NCBI RefSeq assembly: GCF_009834515.1
Contig: NZ_CP019426.1
Location: 620,001 to 684,000 of the forward strand
Length of the DNA: 64,000 nucleotides
Source of the DNA: Pseudomonas sp. R84
GTDB lineage: Bacteria > Pseudomonadota > Gammaproteobacteria > Pseudomonadales > Pseudomonadaceae
Reading direction: 5' to 3'
Part shown: in pieces, positions 27,713 through 38,447 of the stretch
Numbering within the stretch: position 1 is the stretch's first letter
How the letters are laid out: each line of letters starts with the position of its first letter
Notes under the pieces: model-generated
Told to the model about the DNA's origin: nothing
The model's input: the letters and a program-made list of their open reading frames with translations, nothing else
Databases searched by the model: none
Program-made: the position numbers and the translations under genes

Positions 27713-28900
27713 ATGGCAACGGTAGACCGCTGGCTGCTGCCAGATGGCATCGAAGAAGTACTGCCACCGGAAGCGGCGCGCATTGAAGTTGCGCGTCGTC
27801 AGGTGTTGGATCTGTTCCAGAGCTGGGGTTACGAGTTTGTCGTGACTCCCCATATCGAGTACCTGGAATCCCTGCTGACCGGCGCGGGCCAGGACCTGGA
27901 TCTGCGTACCTTCAAGGTCATCGACCCGCAATCGGGCCGGCAGATGGGTTTCCGTGCCGACATCACGCCGCAAGTGGCGCGTATCGATGCGCACACCCTG
28001 CGTCGCGAAGGCCCGAGCCGTCTGTGCTACGCCGGCAGCGTGCTGCATGCGCAGCCGCGTGCACTGTCGTCCTCGCGCAGCCCGATCCAGTTGGGCGCCG
28101 AGTTGTACGGCGACGCCAGCCCGAGCAGCGACGTTGAAGTGATCAGCTTGATGCTGGCCATGCTGCAACTGGCCGACGTGCCGGATGTGCACATGGATCT
28201 CGGTCATGTCGGCATCTACCGTGGTCTGGCGCGTGCCGCCGGTCTGTCCGGTGAAGTAGAGCAACAGCTGTTCGATGCGTTGCAACGCAAGGCCATCGAC
28301 GAGGTCATTACCTTGACCGAAGGCTTGCCGGCCGACCTGTCCGGCATGCTGCGGGCGCTGGTTGACCTGTGTGGCGGTCGTGAGGTGTTGAGCGCTGCCC
28401 GCGAACGACTGGCCAATGCGCCGGCGCCGGTTTTGGCGGCACTGGAAGACTTGCTGGCGATCGCCGAGCGGCTGTCGGCACGCTTCCCGGAGCTGCCGCT
28501 GTACTTCGACCTGGGTGAGCTGCGCGGCTACCACTATCACACCGGTGTGGTGTTCGCAGTGTTCGTGCCGGGCGTTGGCCAGTCCATCGCTCAGGGCGGT
28601 CGCTACGACGACATCGGCGCGGATTTTGGTCGCGCGCGTCCGGCGACTGGTTTTTCCACCGATTTGAAAACCCTGGTGACCCTGGGGCGTGCTGAGATCG
28701 AGCTACCGTCTGGCGGTATCTGGATGCCTGACAGTACGGATGCGGCACTCTGGCAGCAGGTTTGCCAGTTGCGCAGTGAGGGTCAGCGTGTCGTTCAGGC
28801 GTTGCCTGGACAACCTTTGGCCGCCGCCCGTGATGCGGACTGCGACCGGCAATTGATTCAGCAGAACGGGCTTTGGCAAGTATCGCCATTGGCTTCTTGA
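27713..28900 (+). CDS. hisZ: ATP phosphoribosyltransferase regulatory subunit
   Basis: 395 residues from [19 protein letters not shown]. It is a histidyl-tRNA-synthetase paralogue that has lost aminoacylation and regulates the short-form HisG in the first step of histidine synthesis. HisRS-like segments are [25 protein letters not shown] and [13 protein letters not shown]. There is no C-terminal anticodon-binding domain. hisG is not in the window. SD AGGGGA precedes the start. purA follows after 54 bp, the usual Pseudomonas arrangement. Confidence 0.95.
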   Translation: MATVDRWLLPDGIEEVLPPEAARIEVARRQVLDLFQSWGYEFVVTPHIEYLESLLTGAGQDLDLRTFKVIDPQSGRQMGFRADITPQVARIDAHTLRREGPSRLCYAGSVLHAQPRALSSSRSPIQLGAELYGDASPSSDVEVISLMLAMLQLADVPDVHMDLGHVGIYRGLARAAGLSGEVEQQLFDALQRKAIDEVITLTEGLPADLSGMLRALVDLCGGREVLSAARERLANAPAPVLAALEDLLAIAERLSARFPELPLYFDLGELRGYHYHTGVVFAVFVPGVGQSIAQGGRYDDIGADFGRARPATGFSTDLKTLVTLGRAEIELPSGGIWMPDSTDAALWQQVCQLRSEGQRVVQALPGQPLAAARDADCDRQLIQQNGLWQVSPLAS

Positions 28901-30244
<1,344 letters not shown>

Positions 30245-30264
30245 TAAGTCGTTGATGTAAAAAA

Positions 30265-30292
30265 ACAAAGGCCCCTTCATCGGGGCCTTTGT
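30265..30292 (+). terminator. purA terminator
   Basis: ACAAAGGCCCC-TTCAT-CGGGGCCTTTGT, an 11 bp stem after an A-run, 20 bp past the purA stop. The downstream T-tract is short. Confidence 0.8.
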
Positions 30293-30384
30293 CGTTTATG
30301 CCTGTTGGACGGCATGACCTTTGCTGTGAATCTGTCTACAAGAGTGCCATCAAATTAATGGCGTCAGAAGTAGAGGTATTCACA

Positions 30385-32319
30385 GTGTCGGCCGTTCTCT
30401 CACTGTTACAAAGCCGTTTGTTGCGCCCCGTGTTCGTTACCCTTGGTATCGCCCTTTTGGTGCAGGTGCTGGTGGCGGTTGCCCTGACGCGGAGCACCGT
30501 CACGGCGCTGGAAGCAGATTTGGCGGTGCGCCTCGGCGCCGACAGCCAGAAACTCTCCGGCGAGCTGGAGCAGGCCGGGCGTGAAGTCACGTCGAGTCTT
30601 GATGCCTTATCCGCCAGTACCCGTCAGCGGCTGACCGCTGGCCTGTCTTTGCGACTGAAAGACGAGCAGGCGCAGTTGCGTGCGACGCTGGAAAAAGATC
30701 TGAAGGATTCGGCCAATGACATGGCGCAGTTGCTCGCCTCGGTGGCGCCGCGTGCCATGTGGGACAGCGACGTGCCGACCCTGTCCGAGTTCGCCCGCCG
30801 GGCCCAGCGCAATCCCAATGTGTTGTTCGTCGTCTACGACGACGCCACCGGCCAGCACCTGACCCGCTATCTCAATCGCGAAAACCCGATCAACAAGGCC
30901 TTGCTGGAAAAAGGCCAAGGCGAACGCGCGCTGGATAAAGTGCTGGATGCGGCCAAGAACGATCCGTCGGTTTACTACCTTGAAGCCTCGATCAATCCCA
31001 ACGGCGTGGAAATCGGCAAGGTGCTGATGGGGGTGTCCACGGCCTCGATGGAAACCGATCTGGCGGCGCTGGACAAGCGCTTCTCGGCGTTGATCGCCAG
31101 CAGTGATCAGTTGGTCGGCGACAGTCTCAAGGGCGCTGCCGCAGACAGTGCCAAAGCCATGCAGTCGCGCCTGCAGTCGGCGCAGTCCACTGCGACCGAG
31201 ATGAAATCCAATACTGCCAATACCGTTCAGGAAGCAGCGGCAACCTTGCGCTGGCGCATTGGCCTGGGTCTGGCGCTGGTCGGTTGTGGTGTGCTGCTGT
31301 TGCTGGCGGTAGTGTTGGGCCATCGTGTGGTCAATCGCCTGAAGATGCTCAACGCAGCCATGGATGACATGGCGGCGGGCGAGGGCGACCTGACCAAGCG
31401 AGTACAGATCAACAGCAAGGACGAAATCGGCGACATGGCTTCGGCGGTCAATCGCTTTGTGGATAAGTTACAGCCGATCGTGCGCGAGGCGGGCGATGTT
31501 GCGCAGCGCACCGGCGTCGAGATTGGCGCGATGACCCTGCGCAATGCCGGTGCGGATGCGGCGGCGGGCATGCAGCGTGATGAAGTGGCGGAGAGTCTGC
31601 GCGCACTGTCGCAAATGGCTGATGAGGCGCAGTCGGAAAGCCATGCCATGCAGGCCGCGTTGAAGCAGGTTGTGGATATTCGCCAGGCGACTGACGAAAA
31701 CACTCGTACGTCCGCCAAGGTCGGCAGTCTGATCGAGGCGCTGGCGGGGCAGGTCGATACCGGGGCGAAAGTGATCGAGCGACTGGCGCAGCAGAGCGAG
31801 CAGATTGAAGTGGTGTTGACGGTGATTCACGGAATTGCCGAGCAGACCAACCTGCTGGCGCTCAACGCTGCCATTGAAGCAGCGCGCGCGGGCGAGACCG
31901 GGCGTGGTTTTGCGGTGGTGGCCGACGAAGTACGTGCGCTGGCGAGCAAGACACAAAGCTCTACCGGCGACATTCAGGCGCACATCGTCGCTCTACAGCA
32001 GGGCGCACGTGAGGCGGTCGAGGCGATCGGTCAGGCCGGGCGCCAGGCCAGCGAAGGTTTGCTGGTGTTGCGCGACAGTGCGCGATTGCAGCAGTCGGTG
32101 CAGGCGTCGGTCGAGCAGGTGCATGCGGCGATTGGCCTGGCAACGCAGGCTGCGGCCCATCAAGCGCAAGGTGCGCAGGCAGTGCGCGGGCGCGTCGAGA
32201 CGATTCATGCGCAGGCCGAGAAAGCGGCGCAGGCGGTGGTGGAGACCACGGCGAGTGGCAAGGTGCTGGATGGTCTGGCGGCGCAACTGAAGGCAAGCCT
32301 GGGACAGTTCAGGGCTTAA
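30385..32319 (+). CDS. Methyl-accepting chemotaxis protein
   Basis: 644 residues from the GTG at 30385 (GAGG about 9 bp upstream); ATG codons at 30289 and 30358 extend it without ribosome-binding sites. TM1 is at about residues 12-32 ([18 protein letters not shown]). A periplasmic ligand domain of about 260 residues is flanked by helical segments, then TM2 ([19 protein letters not shown]) and a HAMP domain ([12 protein letters not shown]). The signalling hairpin is intact: [19 protein letters not shown], then [18 protein letters not shown]. There is no C-terminal CheR-binding pentapeptide. The ligand is not predictable from sequence. It is a single gene between purA and a REP pair. Confidence 0.93.
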   Translation: MSAVLSLLQSRLLRPVFVTLGIALLVQVLVAVALTRSTVTALEADLAVRLGADSQKLSGELEQAGREVTSSLDALSASTRQRLTAGLSLRLKDEQAQLRATLEKDLKDSANDMAQLLASVAPRAMWDSDVPTLSEFARRAQRNPNVLFVVYDDATGQHLTRYLNRENPINKALLEKGQGERALDKVLDAAKNDPSVYYLEASINPNGVEIGKVLMGVSTASMETDLAALDKRFSALIASSDQLVGDSLKGAAADSAKAMQSRLQSAQSTATEMKSNTANTVQEAAATLRWRIGLGLALVGCGVLLLLAVVLGHRVVNRLKMLNAAMDDMAAGEGDLTKRVQINSKDEIGDMASAVNRFVDKLQPIVREAGDVAQRTGVEIGAMTLRNAGADAAAGMQRDEVAESLRALSQMADEAQSESHAMQAALKQVVDIRQATDENTRTSAKVGSLIEALAGQVDTGAKVIERLAQQSEQIEVVLTVIHGIAEQTNLLALNAAIEAARAGETGRGFAVVADEVRALASKTQSSTGDIQAHIVALQQGAREAVEAIGQAGRQASEGLLVLRDSARLQQSVQASVEQVHAAIGLATQAAAHQAQGAQAVRGRVETIHAQAEKAAQAVVETTASGKVLDGLAAQLKASLGQFRA

Positions 32320-32323
32320 GATC

Positions 32324-32401
32324 AAAAGATCGCAGCCTGCGGCAGCTCCTACATTGAAACGCGAAATCCCATGTAGGAGCTGCCGCAGGCTGCGATCTTT
32401 T
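32324..32401. repeat. REP doublet overlapping the permease stop codon
   Basis: Arms 32324-32354 and 32371-32401 are exact inverted repeats of the GATCGCAGCCTGCGGCAGC family. The distal arm ends within the stop codon of the minus-strand permease gene (32400-32402). It lies between the convergent chemoreceptor and fbpB-like genes. Confidence 0.92.
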
Positions 32402-33965
32402 AGCGGCTCAGATACATCCGCGTCGTCAGCAGATAGACCGGCAACCCGGACACCAGAATCAACAACGCCGCATAAGGCGCCGCCGCCGCAAACTCGACAT
32501 TCGCGGTATGCGCCCATACCTCGGTCGCCAACGTGTTAAGCCCGGTCGGACTCAACAGCAACGTCGCCGTCAGCTCTTTCATCGCATCCAGAAACACCAG
32601 CGCAAAAGCCGCACCCAATGCCGGGAAGATGATCGGCAACGTCACCCGGCAAAACGCCGTGAACGACGAAGCGCCCAGCGTGCGTGCAGCCTCTTCCAGC
32701 TGCGGTGCAGCCTTGTTCAGGGCTGTGCGGATCGGCGCCTGTGCCAGCGGCAGGAACAGTAGCGCATAGGCAATCAGCAGCAGTCCCGAAGTCTGGTACA
32801 GCGCCGGCACGTAATGCAGGGCGAAATACACCAGCGTCAACGCAATCACCAATCCTGGCAGCGCGTGCAGCAGATAAGGCAGGCGTTCGGCCCAGATCGC
32901 CAGTTGGCCTTTGTAACGCACCACCAACAACCCGACCGGCACCGCCAGTACCAGACACAATGCTGCACCGCCGAGAGAAAGCGCCAAAGACGAGAGCAGG
33001 GCTTCAGTAATCGCGGCCACCGGAAAAGCCGCCGACGAACCGACCGCCAGCCAATACGCCAGCATGCCCAGTGGAATCCCGCTGCCGACAATCGCCAGCA
33101 TCAGGCAATACAACTGACCGACTGCTGCCCATGGCCCCAGCCGAACCTGCTCAGCCTGACGCGCCGCGCCTTGCCCGGTGCGTACATGTCGGCCCTTGCC
33201 GCGCACCCGTAATTCCAGCCACAACAGCACCAGACACAGCGCCAGCAGCACGGCGGAGAGCATCGCCGCGTTGGCGTTGCTGAACTCCAGTTCGAACTGC
33301 TGATAGATCGCCGTGGTGAAGGTTTGCAGGCCGATGATCGACAGTGCACCGAACTCGACCAGCATGTGCAGGGCGATCAGCAAGGAGCCTGCCAGTAGCG
33401 AAGGCCAGAGCAGCGGCAGGGTGACTCGGAAAAACACGCCCCAGCGATTTTGCCCGAGGGTGCGGGCCGATTCTTCAAGGGAGGGATCGAGATTGCGCAG
33501 CGTCGCCGCCACCGGCAGGAAGATCAGCGGGTACTTCGACAGGCTCATCACCAGAATCGCCCCGCCGAGCCCTTCGAACTGCGCGCTCAAAGAGACCCAG
33601 GTGAAACTGCTGACAAATGCTGGTACCGCGAACGGCAAGCACAGAATCACGCCCCACAAGCGTCGCCCCGGCAAGTTACTGCGCTCCAGCAGCCAAGCCA
33701 GCGACAGACCAATGACGCCGCAGGTGAGGGTTACGCCAACCATCAATGCCAAGGTGTTGCGCAGCAGGCCGAACACATACGGACGCCACAACAAGTGCAG
33801 CGCTTCGGCCCAACCGGCCTGCCAGGCTTTCAGTCCGACGTAGGCCAGCGGCAACAGGCTCATCACCACCAAAAGCAATACCGGCAGCACCAGCCAGATC
33901 GATGGCCGCTTGCGCTTTGGTACGTAACCCCCGCGCGCGGCGGGGGCGGATAACGATGCGGTCAT
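32400..33965 (-). CDS. Fe(III) ABC transporter permease (FbpB/HitB type)
   Basis: 521 residues, an internally duplicated permease with about 12 helices. Two binding-protein-dependent transport modules are seen; the conserved EAA-like loops are EESARTLGQNRWGVFFRVTL and EEAARTLGASSFTAFCRVTL, each ending with LP and helices. This two-in-one arrangement is typical of FbpB/SfuB/HitB iron permeases. The ATG shares one base with the stop of the binding-protein gene (TGATG). No ATPase gene is adjacent on either side. Confidence 0.9.
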   Translation of the reverse strand: MTASLSAPAARGGYVPKRKRPSIWLVLPVLLLVVMSLLPLAYVGLKAWQAGWAEALHLLWRPYVFGLLRNTLALMVGVTLTCGVIGLSLAWLLERSNLPGRRLWGVILCLPFAVPAFVSSFTWVSLSAQFEGLGGAILVMSLSKYPLIFLPVAATLRNLDPSLEESARTLGQNRWGVFFRVTLPLLWPSLLAGSLLIALHMLVEFGALSIIGLQTFTTAIYQQFELEFSNANAAMLSAVLLALCLVLLWLELRVRGKGRHVRTGQGAARQAEQVRLGPWAAVGQLYCLMLAIVGSGIPLGMLAYWLAVGSSAAFPVAAITEALLSSLALSLGGAALCLVLAVPVGLLVVRYKGQLAIWAERLPYLLHALPGLVIALTLVYFALHYVPALYQTSGLLLIAYALLFLPLAQAPIRTALNKAAPQLEEAARTLGASSFTAFCRVTLPIIFPALGAAFALVFLDAMKELTATLLLSPTGLNTLATEVWAHTANVEFAAAAPYAALLILVSGLPVYLLTTRMYLSR

Positions 33966-34975
33966 CAGTTCAAGCCAACTTCGCGTTCCAGTTCCAGTGC
34001 TTCTTCGGCATTGCCCAGATCGGCTGGCGTGACGTTCGGCGCTTCCAGCTCACTGAACGGCTTGAGCCCGCGATCCGATTCCATGCCTTTGTGCAGCGGG
34101 TATTCCGCGGTGGTCTGAGTGATCACGCGCTGACCTTCTTCGCTGGCCATGTAGGCAAGAAATTGCTGGGCTTCTTTTGGATGCTTGCTGGATTTCAACA
34201 CGGCTGCGCTGGATACGGTGATCAAGCCGCCGACGTCGCCGCCGGTGAAGTAATGCAGTTTCGAATCCAGTTTGCCTTTCTCGCGTTGCAGGGCGAACCA
34301 GTAGTAATTGTTCACCAGCACCGTGGCGACCTCGCCGTTTTCCACGGCTTTGAGGGCAACCATGTTGTTGCTGTAGGTCTTGCCGAACGCGCGCAGGCCG
34401 GTCAGCCATTCTTCGGCGGCATCGCGACCGTGCATCTTGATAATGGCGACGGCTTGTTCCTGGAAGGCACCGCTGGTTGGTACGAAACCGACTTTGCCTT
34501 GCCATTGCGGATCGGAGAACTCCATCACCGATTTCGGCAGGTCTTTTTCATCGACCAGTTTCGGGTTGTAGGCGACCACGCGAACGCGGGCAGTGACGCC
34601 GATCCAGGTGCCGTTACCGGCGACATATTTTTCCGGAAGCACAGCCAAAGTGGCGTCGTCGGTCTTGGCCAGCAAGCCCAGTTCGCCAAGATTGTTCAGC
34701 GGTGGCGATTCTTCGGTGTAGATCACATCGGCGGGGGAGCGGTCGCCTTCTTCGATGATCTGGCTGGCGAGCTGATTGCTGCTGCCTTTGCGCACATTGA
34801 CGTGAATGCCGGTCTTGGCTTCGAAGGCTTTGGCGATCGCGTCGCCGACTTCCTTGTGCTGGCCGTTATAAAGCGTCAGGGAAACCGCATCGGCAGCCTG
34901 GGTGAGGGGAGTGGCGAGCGCCAGGCCGAGAAGGGTGAAGGTCAGGCCTCGGCGCAGGGTATTTCGAAACGTCAT
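33965..34975 (-). CDS. Periplasmic Fe(III)-binding protein (FbpA/HitA type)
   Basis: 336 residues. The signal peptide (MTFRNTLRRGLTFTLLGLAL...) is cleaved after about TQAADA. The mature protein begins VSLTLYNGQHKEVGDAI as in ferric-ion binding proteins. The paired tyrosines that bind Fe(III) in this family are in NNYYWFALQREKGKL. It delivers iron to the adjoining permease. A Fur-box-like palindrome lies about 38-59 bp upstream of the start, so iron repression is likely. Confidence 0.92.
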   Translation of the reverse strand: MTFRNTLRRGLTFTLLGLALATPLTQAADAVSLTLYNGQHKEVGDAIAKAFEAKTGIHVNVRKGSSNQLASQIIEEGDRSPADVIYTEESPPLNNLGELGLLAKTDDATLAVLPEKYVAGNGTWIGVTARVRVVAYNPKLVDEKDLPKSVMEFSDPQWQGKVGFVPTSGAFQEQAVAIIKMHGRDAAEEWLTGLRAFGKTYSNNMVALKAVENGEVATVLVNNYYWFALQREKGKLDSKLHYFTGGDVGGLITVSSAAVLKSSKHPKEAQQFLAYMASEEGQRVITQTTAEYPLHKGMESDRGLKPFSELEAPNVTPADLGNAEEALELEREVGLN

Positions 34976-35012
34976 TCGCAGGGTTCCTCACTGTCGCATT
35001 GCAAAAACTTGC

Positions 35013-35034
35013 AACAATGATAAACGATATTGTT
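35013..35034 (-). promoter_or_regulatory. Putative Fur box upstream of the iron transporter
   Basis: A 22 bp AT-rich element with outer arms AACAAT and ATTGTT and core AATGATAA, matching half of the Fur consensus GATAATGATAATCATTATC well. It stands out against GC-rich surroundings and lies 38 bp before the fbpA-like start. Confidence 0.65.
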
Positions 35035-35069
35035 TCTCAAGTGCGCCTTGCGAGAGGCTCTGCGTTCCT

Positions 35070-35153
35070 GTAGGAGCTGCCGAAGGCTGCGATCTTTTGA
35101 TTTTGCTCTTTGAAAAACAAGATCAAAAGATCGCAGCCTTCGGCAGCTCCTAC
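35070..35153. repeat. REP doublet in opposite orientation
   Basis: Arms 35070-35101 and 35122-35153 are exact 32 bp inverted repeats. The core has CCTTCGGCAG instead of CCTGCGGCAG, and the arm order is reversed relative to the two other doublets (GTAGGAGC first). It lies between the Fur box and the tRNA-Leu terminator. Confidence 0.9.
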
Positions 35154-35181
35154 GGGGGGATTCAGGAAGCCAGAAACGCAA

Positions 35182-35201
35182 AAACCCGCTTTCGCGGGTT
35201 T
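35182..35201 (-). terminator. Terminator of tRNA-Leu copy 1
   Basis: AAACCCGC-TTTC-GCGGGTTT with a T-run on the minus strand; 36 bp past the tRNA 3' end. Confidence 0.85.
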
Positions 35202-35236
35202 CTGTGACATTCAAGGCCGTAACCTTGAATTTGAAT

Positions 35237-35323
35237 TGGTGCCCAGAAGAAGACTCGAACTTCCACGACCGTAAGGTCACCAGCACCTGAAGCTGGCGTG
35301 TCTACCAATTTCACCATCTGGGC
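35237..35323 (-). tRNA. tRNA-Leu(CAG), copy 1
   Basis: 87 nt with encoded CCA. Acceptor GCCCAGA pairs with TCTGGGC, then A-CCA. Anticodon stem CCAGC/GCTGG encloses TTCAGGT with anticodon CAG. A long variable arm (TGACCTTACGGTCG) marks a class II leucine tRNA; T-loop GTTCGAGTC. It is identical to copy 2. Confidence 0.96.
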
Positions 35324-35358
35324 AATCATCGCAAGCGTTGCCGCTGTTGATGTGGCGC

Positions 35359-35387
35359 ACTATACGGAGCGCCTTTTGATCTGTAAA
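35359..35387 (-). promoter_or_regulatory. Sigma-70 promoter of tRNA-Leu copy 1
   Basis: On the minus strand TTTACA-17 bp-TATAGT, ending 35 bp before the tRNA 5' end. A GC-rich discriminator (GCGCC) follows the -10, as in stringently controlled stable-RNA promoters. Confidence 0.8.
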
Positions 35388-35442
35388 CCCCTGATTTAAT
35401 TTTAATAAATCAGTTTTAAGAAAACCCGGGCTTAGAATGCAA

Positions 35443-35463
35443 AAAACCCGCTTTCGCGGGTTT
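35443..35463 (-). terminator. Terminator of tRNA-Leu copy 2
   Basis: AAAACCCGC-TTTC-GCGGGTTTT with T-run on the minus strand, between the two tRNA genes. The stem sequence matches that of copy 1. Confidence 0.85.
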
Positions 35464-35503
35464 TGTGTGAGTCTTGAAACTGATCTAGTCTCAAACTCGA
35501 AAT

Positions 35504-35590
35504 TGGTGCCCAGAAGAAGACTCGAACTTCCACGACCGTAAGGTCACCAGCACCTGAAGCTGGCGTGTCTACCAATTTCACCATCTGGGC
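35504..35590 (-). tRNA. tRNA-Leu(CAG), copy 2
   Basis: 87 nt, the same sequence as copy 1 including CCA. Anticodon CAG, long variable arm, 7 bp acceptor. Each copy has its own promoter and terminator, so this is a tandem duplication of a complete transcription unit rather than one operon. Confidence 0.96.
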
Positions 35591-35626
35591 AGTATCGTCA
35601 ACGCTTGTACGTCGTCGATGGCGCGC

Positions 35627-35655
35627 ACTATACGGAGCGTCTTTTTAACTGTAAA
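35627..35655 (-). promoter_or_regulatory. Sigma-70 promoter of tRNA-Leu copy 2
   Basis: TTTACA-17 bp-TATAGT on the minus strand with GCGCGCC discriminator. The spacer ends ACGCTCCG, nearly the same as copy 1 (GCGCTCCG). Confidence 0.8.
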
Positions 35656-35816
35656 CCCCTGTCAGCAAAAAATATGATTTTTTTTACCGGTGGTGGTCGA
35701 AACGGCTTTCCAGCGTCGCTACAGGGCCTCTGTTGGGCCTTATAGAGTCGGAAATTTCCCGTTTCATGGCGCCTATGCCAAACTAACCCGCATATAGACA
35801 AGGTGAAAACTCTCTA

Positions 35817-38447
35817 ATGGCCGATTGGCAGTCCCTCGATCCCGAGGCCGCTCGTGAAGCGGAAAAATACGAAAACCCTATTCCTAGCCGCGAACTGATC
35901 CTGGCGCACCTCGCTGATCGGGGTTCGCCTGCTGCCCGCGAGCAACTGGTCGAAGAGTTTGGTCTGACCACAGAAGACCAGATCGAAGCCCTGCGCCGTC
36001 GCCTGCGCGCCATGGAGCGCGACGCTCAACTGATCTACACCCGTCGTGGCACGTATGCGCCGGTGGATAAACTTGATCTGATCCTCGGCCGCATCAGTGG
36101 TCACCGTGACGGCTTCGGTTTCCTCGTGCCGGACGACGGCAGCGACGACCTGTTCATGAGCCCGGCGCAAATGCGTCTGGTATTCGACGGTGACCGTGCG
36201 CTGGCCCGTGTTTCCGGTCTCGACCGTCGCGGTCGCCGCGAAGGCGTGATCGTTGAAGTGGTCTCGCGTGCTCACGAAACCATCGTCGGCCGCTACTTTG
36301 AAGAAGGTGGGATCGGCTTCGTCGTCGCGGACAACCCGAAGATTCAGCAAGAAGTGCTGGTGACGCCGGGCCGCAACGCCAACGCGCAGATTGGTCAGTT
36401 CGTCGAGGTGAAAATCACCCACTGGCCGACGCCGCGCTTCCAGCCGCAAGGCGATGTGGTCGAAGTGGTCGGCAACTACATGGCGCCGGGTATGGAAATC
36501 GATGTGGCCCTGCGCACTTACGATATTCCGCACGTCTGGCCTGAAGCCGTTCTGAAAGAAGCCGCCAAGCTCAAGCCGGAAGTCGAAGAAAAAGACAAAG
36601 AGAAGCGCGTCGACCTGCGCCATCTGCCGTTCGTCACCATCGATGGCGAAGATGCCCGCGACTTCGACGATGCTGTTTATTGCGAAGCCAAACCGGGCAA
36701 ACTGCGCCTGTTCTCCGGTGGCTGGAAGTTGTACGTGGCGATTGCCGACGTTTCCAGCTACGTGAAGATCGGCTCGGCGCTGGACAACGAAGCGCAAGTG
36801 CGCGGCAACTCGGTGTACTTCCCCGAGCGCGTGGTGCCGATGCTGCCTGAGCAGCTGTCCAACGGCCTGTGCTCGCTGAACCCGCACGTCGATCGTCTGG
36901 CCATGGTTTGCGAGATGACCATCTCCAAGTCCGGCGAAATGACCGACTACTGCTTCTATGAAGCGGTGATCCATTCCCACGCTCGTCTGACTTACAACAA
37001 AGTCAGCGCGATGCTGGAAACACCGAAAATCACCGAGGCGCGTCAGCTTCGCGGTGAGTACAACGACGTTCTGCCGCACCTCAAGCAGCTTTATGCGCTG
37101 TACAAGGTGCTGCTGGCCGCTCGTCACGTGCGTGGCGCGATCGATTTCGAAACGCAGGAAACCCGGATCATCTTCGGTACCGAGCGCAAGATTGCCGAAA
37201 TCCGTCCGACCACCCGCAACGACGCGCACAAGCTGATCGAAGAATGCATGCTGGCAGCCAACGTGGCCACCGCCGAATTCCTCAAAAAGCACGAAATTCC
37301 TGCGCTGTACCGTGTCCACGACGGTCCGCCACCGGAGCGTCTGGAAAAACTCCGTGCCTTCCTCGGGGAGCTCGGTCTGTCCCTGCATAAAGGCAAGGAC
37401 GGCCCGTCGCCGAAGGACTATCAGGCCTTGCTCGCGAGCATCAAGGATCGCCCGGATTTCCACCTGATCCAGACCGTGATGCTGCGCTCGCTCAGTCAGG
37501 CGGTGTACAGCGCTGACAATCAGGGCCACTTCGGCCTGAATTACGAAGCCTATACCCACTTCACCTCGCCGATCCGTCGTTACCCGGACCTGCTGACGCA
37601 CCGTGCGATCCGCAGCGTGATCCATTCGAAACAGGACACCCCGCACGTTCGTCGTGCCGGTGCGATGACCATTCCGAAGGCGCGTATCTATCCGTACGAC
37701 GAAGCGGCACTGGAGCAACTCGGCGAGCAGTGCTCGATGAGCGAGCGCCGTGCCGATGAAGCGACCCGCGACGTGGTGAACTGGCTCAAGTGCGAGTTCA
37801 TGAAAGATCGCGTGGGCGAATCGTTCCCGGGCGTGATCACCGCGGTAACCGGTTTTGGCCTGTTCGTCGAGCTGACCGATATCTACGTCGAAGGCCTGGT
37901 GCACGTCACCGCGCTGCCGGGCGATTACTACCACTTCGATCCTGTGCATCACCGCCTGGCGGGCGAGCGCACCGGTCGCAGCTTCCGCTTGGGCGATACC
38001 GTTGAAGTGCGCGTCATGCGCGTTGACCTCGACGAGCGCAAGATCGACTTCGAGATGGCTGAAAAAACCATCAGCGCGCCGATCGGTCGCAAAAAGCGTG
38101 GTGTTGAAACTGCCGCACCCGCTGCGAAGGAAAAAGCCGAGGCGGCTCCAGCGAAAACCGCTGGTCGTCGTCCGGCCAAAGAAAAGGCTGCTGAAGCCTA
38201 TCGCCCAAGCGACGCCGTGGCGAAGAACGCCGAGCTGCGCAAAAGCCGTGAAATGAAGAAAGCTCTGCTTTCCGATGCCAAAAACGGTGGTAAAGCGGCG
38301 TCCGGGGGAAAGACCGGGCGGTCGGCGCCTGAAAAGGCCTCCGGCGGCAAGCCAGCCAAACCGAGCAAACATCGTAAAGGCCCGCCAAAAGCGGGTTCTG
38401 CTCCAGCCAAAAGTGGCGGGGCACGTAAACCGAAGGCGAAGTCATGA
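35817..38447 (+). CDS. rnr: Ribonuclease R
   Basis: 876 residues, a processive 3'-5' exoribonuclease for structured RNA. Domain order: N-terminal winged helix (about residues 15-75), cold-shock domains (about 80-250), RNB catalytic domain with DGEDARDFDDAVY near residue 280 (the metal-binding aspartates), S1 domain (about 660-745, GVITAVTGFGLFVELTDIYV), then a roughly 115-residue Lys/Ala-rich basic tail that binds RNA. The start is at 35817, close to the rRNA-like A/T-rich leader. It overlaps rlmB by 4 bp (ATGA). Confidence 0.97.
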   Translation: MADWQSLDPEAAREAEKYENPIPSRELILAHLADRGSPAAREQLVEEFGLTTEDQIEALRRRLRAMERDAQLIYTRRGTYAPVDKLDLILGRISGHRDGFGFLVPDDGSDDLFMSPAQMRLVFDGDRALARVSGLDRRGRREGVIVEVVSRAHETIVGRYFEEGGIGFVVADNPKIQQEVLVTPGRNANAQIGQFVEVKITHWPTPRFQPQGDVVEVVGNYMAPGMEIDVALRTYDIPHVWPEAVLKEAAKLKPEVEEKDKEKRVDLRHLPFVTIDGEDARDFDDAVYCEAKPGKLRLFSGGWKLYVAIADVSSYVKIGSALDNEAQVRGNSVYFPERVVPMLPEQLSNGLCSLNPHVDRLAMVCEMTISKSGEMTDYCFYEAVIHSHARLTYNKVSAMLETPKITEARQLRGEYNDVLPHLKQLYALYKVLLAARHVRGAIDFETQETRIIFGTERKIAEIRPTTRNDAHKLIEECMLAANVATAEFLKKHEIPALYRVHDGPPPERLEKLRAFLGELGLSLHKGKDGPSPKDYQALLASIKDRPDFHLIQTVMLRSLSQAVYSADNQGHFGLNYEAYTHFTSPIRRYPDLLTHRAIRSVIHSKQDTPHVRRAGAMTIPKARIYPYDEAALEQLGEQCSMSERRADEATRDVVNWLKCEFMKDRVGESFPGVITAVTGFGLFVELTDIYVEGLVHVTALPGDYYHFDPVHHRLAGERTGRSFRLGDTVEVRVMRVDLDERKIDFEMAEKTISAPIGRKKRGVETAAPAAKEKAEAAPAKTAGRRPAKEKAAEAYRPSDAVAKNAELRKSREMKKALLSDAKNGGKAASGGKTGRSAPEKASGGKPAKPSKHRKGPPKAGSAPAKSGGARKPKAKS

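Noticed and set aside
27520..27786. Small ORF between hflC and hisZ
   Set aside because: Overlaps the hisZ start, no SD, composition unlike a membrane DUF2065 protein.
35237..35590. tRNA-Leu genes as an island attachment site
   Set aside because: Both tRNAs are intact, no integrase is present, and flanking genes are core genome on both sides; no third partial tRNA copy was found.
35814..38372. 852-residue open frame antisense to rnr
   Set aside because: Fully inside RNase R, which has all its domains; the antisense product is Arg/His/Asp-rich without recognisable motifs. It is a GC-rich codon shadow.
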